In this document: piece after piece, positions 23,057-26,740 of the stretch | How the letters are laid out: each line of letters starts with the position of its first letter | How positions within the stretch are numbered: position 1 is the stretch's first letter | Assembly: GCA_002390705.1 (NCBI GenBank) | Contig: DGQA01000027.1 | Location: 618 to 27,357 of the forward strand | Origin: Actinobacteria bacterium UBA4426 | GTDB taxonomy: Bacteria; Actinomycetota; Actinomycetes; S36-B12 | Reading direction: 5' to 3' | DNA: 26,740 nucleotides | The notes under the pieces: generated by a model | Seen by the model: only the letters and a program-made list of their open reading frames with translations | The model's database searches: none | What the model was told of the DNA's origin: nothing | Made by a program: the position numbers and the translations under genes

Positions 23057-24131
23057 TTGGTGGATACTCACCGTTGATTCTTATTGGTAGTGCTGGGACC
23101 ACGGCATCATGGCCATCAACAACAACTTGGGTGAGTTGAGGGGCGGCAGCGGGGTCCTTGAGTAGATCCTCGGGCAGTTGCAATCGGTCCGCAGGGACAT
23201 CGGCTGATCGTAGAGTTGTAATTAGGTCGGCGGTAGAAAATTTTCTGAAGGACTCGGAAATGAGTTCTCGAAGCTGTTCTTGGTGGGTGACCCTTCCCAT
23301 ATTCGTGTCAAAGCGTGGGTCTTTCGTCAGGTCACTTCTTCCGATCGCAGCGACCAATCGTTCAAAAACCGCATCACCACCAACGCCAATCATGACTTCG
23401 CCGTCAGAGGTGGGAAATAGCCCATAAGGAGCAAATGCGGGGTGACCGGTCCCCGAACGTGTGGAGGTTGCTCCGGAAATCTGATGGGCGAGTAGGTGAT
23501 AAGAACTCCAGCTGACGCCGGTTTCGAATAGCGAGGTTGCGACGCTTGATCCGATCCCAGATTGAGTTCGTTTAAACAGGGCCGAAATGATACCGATCGA
23601 CAGCCACATTCCTGCACCCATGTCCAGCACGGAAACACCGGCTCGAGCGGGTTCAGCATCGCCCGTGACCGCAATGATCCCGGCCCGGGCCTGAACCACT
23701 CCGTCATAACCAGCCTGGTTCAATTCATCGATGTGAGAGCCGTAGGCGTTGAGGTTTGCAGTGATCAACTGTGGGAAGCGAGTGCGCAGAGAGGGGTCAT
23801 CCAGTCCCAGTTCGGTGAGTTTGCGCGGGCGCAAGTTGGTAACGAAAACATCTGCAGCACTGAGAAGCTTGTGGAGTGTGTCTTGATCCGCTTGTTTGCG
23901 AAGATTCAGCGTGTGCAGTGTCTTATTACGATTAACCACATAGAAATACGCCGAGCCATTTCCCTGCGTCGGTGACATGCGGCGGCTGTCATCACCGGTG
24001 GGTGGTTCAATGTGGATCACGTCAGCACCCAAATCAGCCAGGATTGCGCCAGTGAACGGTGCGGCAATATTTGAACTCAGATCCACAACGACGATTCCAG
24101 CTAGTGGCAGGGCATCACTTCTCAGTGGCAT
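23040..24131 (-). CDS. Class III (CaiB/BaiF) CoA-transferase
   Basis: A 363-residue family III CoA-transferase. The N-terminal LAGIVVVDLSSNIAAPFTGAILADLGADVIHIEPPTGDDSR is typical (positions 10-50), as is VTNLRPRKLTELGLD. The catalytic Asp170 lies in VSVLDMGAGMW (formyl-CoA transferase uses Asp169), and the C-terminal APYGLFPTSDGEVMIGVGG is the usual substrate-loop region. It moves CoA between acyl groups; which acids cannot be told. It is slightly shorter than the ~400 residues common in the family but has all core motifs. No acyl-CoA dehydrogenase or synthetase is adjacent, so context gives no pathway. The ATG is 6 nt after TACTGT (leaderless pattern). Confidence 0.92.
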   Translation of the reverse strand: MPLRSDALPLAGIVVVDLSSNIAAPFTGAILADLGADVIHIEPPTGDDSRRMSPTQGNGSAYFYVVNRNKTLHTLNLRKQADQDTLHKLLSAADVFVTNLRPRKLTELGLDDPSLRTRFPQLITANLNAYGSHIDELNQAGYDGVVQARAGIIAVTGDAEPARAGVSVLDMGAGMWLSIGIISALFKRTQSGIGSSVATSLFETGVSWSSYHLLAHQISGATSTRSGTGHPAFAPYGLFPTSDGEVMIGVGGDAVFERLVAAIGRSDLTKDPRFDTNMGRVTHQEQLRELISESFRKFSTADLITTLRSADVPADRLQLPEDLLKDPAAAPQLTQVVVDGHDAVVPALPIRINGEYPPIKFPS

Positions 24132-24137
24132 TCGTGA

Positions 24138-24143
24138 ACAGTA
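24138..24143 (-). promoter_or_regulatory. Candidate -10 element (TACTGT) for the CoA-transferase
   Basis: On the minus strand TACTGT, then TCACGA, then ATG 24131: a 6-nt gap and a predicted leaderless transcript. Confidence 0.45.
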
Positions 24144-24165
24144 CTAGTCATTAGTGCCAAAAGTC

Positions 24166-24180
24166 GGCCACTGAGTGGCC
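24166..24180. promoter_or_regulatory. Perfect 15-nt palindrome upstream of the CoA-transferase
   Basis: GGCCACTGAGTGGCC is a perfect inverted repeat around one base, 35 bp upstream of the CoA-transferase start and just behind its -10. It could be an operator for a dimeric regulator; no regulator gene is adjacent. Confidence 0.35.
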
Positions 24181-24425
24181 AGGGCATACCTGCGTGGGCT
24201 CAGTTGACAAAATGTGGTGCTACGTCCCTATCGGCCATGACGTGGGTGAGTGAAAGATCAAGGCGTTGTCGGTTCAGTTGACGAGGATTGATGTCTCCGA
24301 GTCGGCTAGACTTGAATGGGTGTGAACGGGTGCGGCTGCCGGGCAGATCCTTCGGGTAAGCGAGCGCAGCCCCAATTGGGCTGTGCGTGTGACCATCTTG
24401 TTTTCGTCCTGGTGGGCGCAGATGC

Positions 24426-24453
24426 TTGCAAGTGTGAGATATTCATCTACAGT
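24426..24453 (+). promoter_or_regulatory. Candidate promoter for the first pentapeptide gene (TTGCAA-N16-TACAGT)
   Basis: TTGCAA (24426-24431) and TACAGT (24448-24453) are 16 nt apart, giving a leader of about 22 nt with an AAGGGG Shine-Dalgarno (24466-24471) 10 nt before ATG 24482. Confidence 0.4.
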
Positions 24454-24481
24454 AGGACAGCGGATAAGGGGTATTTTCGGG

Positions 24482-25090
24482 ATGAAGATTAATGGGTACG
24501 AGATTGCAGCGGGTGCTAAGCTGGCGGGTGCGGACTTGCCCGGAGCGGACTTGAGCGACGCGAGACTGGCATATGCCGACCTCACAGAAGCTGACCTCAC
24601 AGAAGCAAACCTCAGTGGCGCGTCTCTACACAGCGCGACCCTTACCGGTGCGAAGTTGTCCATGGCGAACCTGAATAAGGCGGATTTGGACAGCGTGAAC
24701 TTTGCCAGGGCGGACTTAACCAAGGCGAACTTGACCAGCTCGAAACTGGTTTACGCGAATCTGAAGGGTGCGGACTTGACCGACGCGGACCTAACAGACG
24801 CGGATCTGACTAGTGCGGACTTGGACAGTGCGGACCTTACTGACGCGGACCTCACTGGAGCGAAGTTGTCCATGGCAACCTTGCGTGATGCGCACCTTAT
24901 TAAAGCGAACTTGAAGGGCGCGAATTTGAGGTTTGCCAGCATGAAGGGTGCGGGCCTGGAAGGTGCGATCCTCCGGGGCGCGGACCTGACCGGCGCGGAC
25001 CTGACGCGCGCAGATCTGACCGGCGCGGATCTCGATGGTGCAAAGCTACATAAAACCACGATGCCCGACGGAAGCATCAACAAGCCTTAG
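24482..25090 (+). CDS. Pentapeptide-repeat protein, 37 repeats
   Basis: A 202-residue protein that is almost all pentapeptide repeat. After an N-cap (MKINGYEIAAGAKL) the central hydrophobic residue recurs every five residues from Leu14 to Met194 without a break, 37 repeats, mostly A(D/N)Lxx; exceptions are Phe74, Met154 and Met194. The end TTMPDGSINKP is a C-terminal cap of the type seen in other pentapeptide proteins. The fold should be a right-handed quadrilateral beta-helix of about nine coils. No signal peptide or membrane helix is seen, so it is probably cytoplasmic. Function is unknown; some family members (MfpA, Qnr) bind DNA gyrase, but that cannot be assumed. The frame is open further upstream to 24383; ATG 24482 is chosen for its cap and Shine-Dalgarno. 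Confidence 0.9.
   Translation: MKINGYEIAAGAKLAGADLPGADLSDARLAYADLTEADLTEANLSGASLHSATLTGAKLSMANLNKADLDSVNFARADLTKANLTSSKLVYANLKGADLTDADLTDADLTSADLDSADLTDADLTGAKLSMATLRDAHLIKANLKGANLRFASMKGAGLEGAILRGADLTGADLTRADLTGADLDGAKLHKTTMPDGSINKP
24515..25069 (+). repeat. 15-bp periodic pentapeptide-coding array
   Basis: Thirty-seven degenerate 15-bp units, each encoding one pentapeptide, in unbroken phase. Typical units read GCGGACCTGACC-like; they vary enough that there is no long perfect DNA repeat. Confidence 0.85.
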
Positions 25091-25192
25091 ACCTATGAAA
25101 TCGACCACAGTGCGGTTGAACAGTTGGCCTCGAATTGTCCCGTGGATTGCACGTGGGGACGTCGATAAATCTGGGAAACTATGTGTGTGTAG

Positions 25193-25197
25193 AGGAG
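25193..25197 (+). promoter_or_regulatory. Shine-Dalgarno (AGGAG) of the second pentapeptide gene
   Basis: AGGAG lies 6 nt before ATG 25204, a near-ideal ribosome-binding site that fixes this start. No clear separate promoter is seen in the 113-bp gap, so the gene may be co-transcribed with the first. Confidence 0.75.
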
Positions 25198-25203
25198 TAA
25201 CTT

Positions 25204-26740
25204 ATGGCCTTGTTTAATAGAAAGGTAAATGGCCATTCGATTAACCCTGGTGTGGACTTGGCGGGCGTGAGCCTAGATGGTGCAAATTTGAAACGCGCGG
25301 ACCTGACCAGTGTGAACTTTGCCGGCGCGGACCTGACCCGCGCGAATCTTACCGGTGCGAACCTCACCAACACCGACCTGACAAAGGCGCACCTACCGGG
25401 CGCGGACCTGACTGGCGCGGACCTGACTGGCGCGGACCTCACTCGAGCGGACCTTACCGGGGCAAACCTGACCCGCGTGAACCTGACGAACGCGAATATG
25501 ACCAATGCACACCTAGCTGACGCGTGTTTGCGCGACGGGTCTTTGTCTGGCGCGTTTTTGTCTGGCGCGAACCTGACAGGCGTGGACCTTTCTGGCGCGA
25601 ACCTGACAGATGCGGACTTGTCCTACGCGGACCTGACGGGCGCAAACTTGACAGATGCGGACTTGTCTTACGCGGACCTAACGCTTGCGTATCTGACAAC
25701 CGCGGTCCTTTCTGGCGCGTCTTTGTCCGGCGCGAATCTGACCCGCACGGACCTGACCGGTTCCGATCTATCCAACACAGACCTCACCAGGGTGGATTTG
25801 AAGCACGTGAGCCTGACCGGTGCCGATCTAAGGAACTCCCAATTGATCGGCATGGACCTGACCGAGGTGAACTTGACGGGCGTGAAATTGTCCGGTGCGG
25901 ACCTGACGGGTGCGGACCTGACGGGTGCGGACCTAGCCGGCATGGATTTGACGGGCACGGATCTGTCTAGCGCAAACTTGACCGACGTAGATCTGTCCGG
26001 CGCAAACTTGACCGGCGCGCACCTAAAGGGCACGACGTTGTTTGGTGCGGCTCTGAAAAACTCGAACCTTACGAATGCGATCTTGTCCGATACGGACCTA
26101 AGGAGAGTTATTTTAACTGGCGTGGACTTGTCCGGCGCCGACCTGAGGAATGCACACTTGGCCGGCGTGGACTTGTCCGGCACGAACCTAAAGGGCGGGC
26201 ATCTGGCTGGGGCGAACCTTTCCAACGGGGATTTTTATGGTGCGAACTTGACCGGTGCGGACCTGAGGAACGCGAATTTAACTGGCGCGGACCTGTCCGG
26301 TGCGGACTTGACCGGTGCGGACTTAACCGGCGCCGCTGTGACTCGCGTGAACCTGATGGGTGCAACCCTGTCAGACACGGACCTCACAGGCGCCAACTTG
26401 TCGGGTGCAGCCCTGTCAGACCGGGACCTTAGAAGTGCCAACTTGACGGGTGCATCCTTGGCGGCCTCGGACTTGAGAAACGTGAACTTGACAGGTATGA
26501 ACCTCTCTGGTGCGGACCTATCGGAAGCCAATCTGACGGATACGAATCTGTCTGGCGTCGATCTGTCCAATTCGAATTTGTCCGGCGCCGACCTACACCA
26601 CACGGATTTGTCTGGCGCCAAGTTGATTGGCGCCAAGTTGATTGGCGCGAACCTCACTGGCGCGAACCTCATGGGTGCGGATGTTTCCCGTACTGACCTG
26701 ACGGATGTGAACCTGACGGATGTGAACCTGACGGATGTGA
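25204..26740 (+). CDS. Giant pentapeptide-repeat protein, truncated at right edge
   Basis: An open frame from ATG 25204 to the end of the window, 512 codons with no stop, so the C-terminus lies outside. After a 16-residue cap (MALFNRKVNGHSINPG), a hydrophobic residue recurs every five positions from residue 19 to 509: 99 consecutive pentapeptides with no phase break, 94 with Leu and the rest Phe39, Met99, Phe344, Val379 and Val494. The residue before it is usually Asp or Asn, the one two before usually Ala, and the one after is Thr (44) or Ser (26) in 70 of 99. This predicts a right-handed beta-helix of about 25 coils, roughly 120 angstroms long, with Thr/Ser-lined surfaces. No signal peptide or other domain is visible. 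The cap resembles that of the upstream protein (K-x-NG-xx-I-xx-G-xx-L). Function is unknown. Confidence 0.92.
   Translation, partial: MALFNRKVNGHSINPGVDLAGVSLDGANLKRADLTSVNFAGADLTRANLTGANLTNTDLTKAHLPGADLTGADLTGADLTRADLTGANLTRVNLTNANMTNAHLADACLRDGSLSGAFLSGANLTGVDLSGANLTDADLSYADLTGANLTDADLSYADLTLAYLTTAVLSGASLSGANLTRTDLTGSDLSNTDLTRVDLKHVSLTGADLRNSQLIGMDLTEVNLTGVKLSGADLTGADLTGADLAGMDLTGTDLSSANLTDVDLSGANLTGAHLKGTTLFGAALKNSNLTNAILSDTDLRRVILTGVDLSGADLRNAHLAGVDLSGTNLKGGHLAGANLSNGDFYGANLTGADLRNANLTGADLSGADLTGADLTGAAVTRVNLMGATLSDTDLTGANLSGAALSDRDLRSANLTGASLAASDLRNVNLTGMNLSGADLSEANLTDTNLSGVDLSNSNLSGADLHHTDLSGAKLIGAKLIGANLTGANLMGADVSRTDLTDVNLTDVNLTDV
25252..26740 (+). repeat. Long 15-bp periodic array coding 99+ pentapeptides
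   Basis: About 1.49 kb of tandem, degenerate 15-bp units. Local near-identical copies show recent growth: CTGACGGATGTGAAC at 26698, 26713 and (13 nt) 26728; GGTGCGGACCTGACG at 25894 and 25909; and a 45-bp unit at 25594-25638 and 25639-25683. The array runs off the right edge. Confidence 0.9.
25594..25683 (+). repeat. 45-bp direct duplication inside the pentapeptide array
   Basis: Units at 25594-25638 and 25639-25683 differ at only a few third-position bases and encode the same three-pentapeptide sequence (GANLTDADLSYADLT), consistent with a three-repeat duplication. Confidence 0.8.

Larger units (their letters stand above)
24132..24481. other. Intergenic region, CoA-transferase / pentapeptide gene
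   Basis: About 350 bp between divergent genes. It contains a perfect 15-nt palindrome (24166-24180), the CoA-transferase -10, two copies of TCAGTTGAC (24200-24208 and 24274-24282) that each include a TTGAC -35-like core, and the pentapeptide-gene promoter. A short Cys-containing frame (24322-24492) overlaps the next gene's start and is probably chance. Confidence 0.5.

Noticed and set aside
24322..24492. A 56-codon Cys-rich frame (GTG start, 9 nt after TAGACT)
   Set aside because: It overlaps the better-supported pentapeptide gene start and promoter, and shows no recognisable family; probably chance.
25179..26672. Several long open frames on the minus strand across the pentapeptide genes, with RSAPV-like repeats
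   Set aside because: They are the antisense of the 15-bp periodic array, whose codon pattern happens to avoid stops on the other strand; they have no start context, and the plus-strand frame has caps and a Shine-Dalgarno.
24515..26740. CRISPR array or other short-spaced repeat array
   Set aside because: The 15-bp period is coding, in frame and continuous, with no unique spacers and no constant repeats of CRISPR length.

Overview
The window looks like chromosomal DNA of an actinobacterium (Actinomycetota) of moderate GC, roughly low-to-mid 50s percent by eye. The evidence is gene order. From the left edge to the tRNA, the set TPR protein / HAD-IIA phosphatase / small acidic protein / tlyA / nadK / recN / pyrG / NUDIX / xerD / parA-like / scpA / scpB / rluB / cmk / der matches the conserved actinobacterial block known from Mycobacterium tuberculosis (Rv1691-Rv1713) and Streptomyces. 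Frequent GTG starts and many start codons placed just 6-8 nt after a TANNNT hexamer (often TAGGCT) suggest widespread leaderless mRNAs, also common in this phylum. I cannot place it below phylum; an uncultivated aquatic lineage is a guess.

Region 1 (1-5632): an edge-truncated TPR protein with an Arg/Asp-rich N-terminus, a convergent metallo-beta-lactamase-fold hydrolase, then a tight run of bifunctional ribBA, a small TPR protein, a glycerol-3-phosphate-phosphatase-like HAD enzyme, a phasin-like coiled-coil protein and a small acidic protein. The hydrolase, ribBA and the small TPR gene interrupt the usual order. Region 2 (5675-20470) is the housekeeping core: rRNA methylation (tlyA), NADP supply (nadK), DNA repair (recN), CTP synthesis (pyrG), ADP-ribose hydrolysis, alanine dehydrogenase (ald), dimer resolution and chromosome organisation (xerD, parA-like, scpA, scpB), pseudouridylation (rluB), tyrosine/phenylalanine precursors (aroH, tyrA), CMP kinase (cmk) and ribosome assembly (der). 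Adjacent genes often overlap by 1-8 nt. The steA/mctB-type pair usually found between recN and pyrG is absent.

Region 3 (20532-26740) starts at tRNA-Pro(GGG), which has a likely terminator, and is accessory: an orphan cytochrome P450, a small two-helix membrane protein, a GlsB/YeaQ-type membrane protein, a class III CoA-transferase, and two tandem pentapeptide-repeat proteins. The last gene is the most striking object. It is an open frame from 25204 through the right edge, at least 512 codons, with 99 consecutive pentapeptides in perfect phase. It is incomplete, so its C-terminus and function are unknown. The 202-aa protein just upstream has 37 perfect pentapeptides and the same type of N-terminal cap, so the two look like paralogues, one complete and short, the other greatly expanded.
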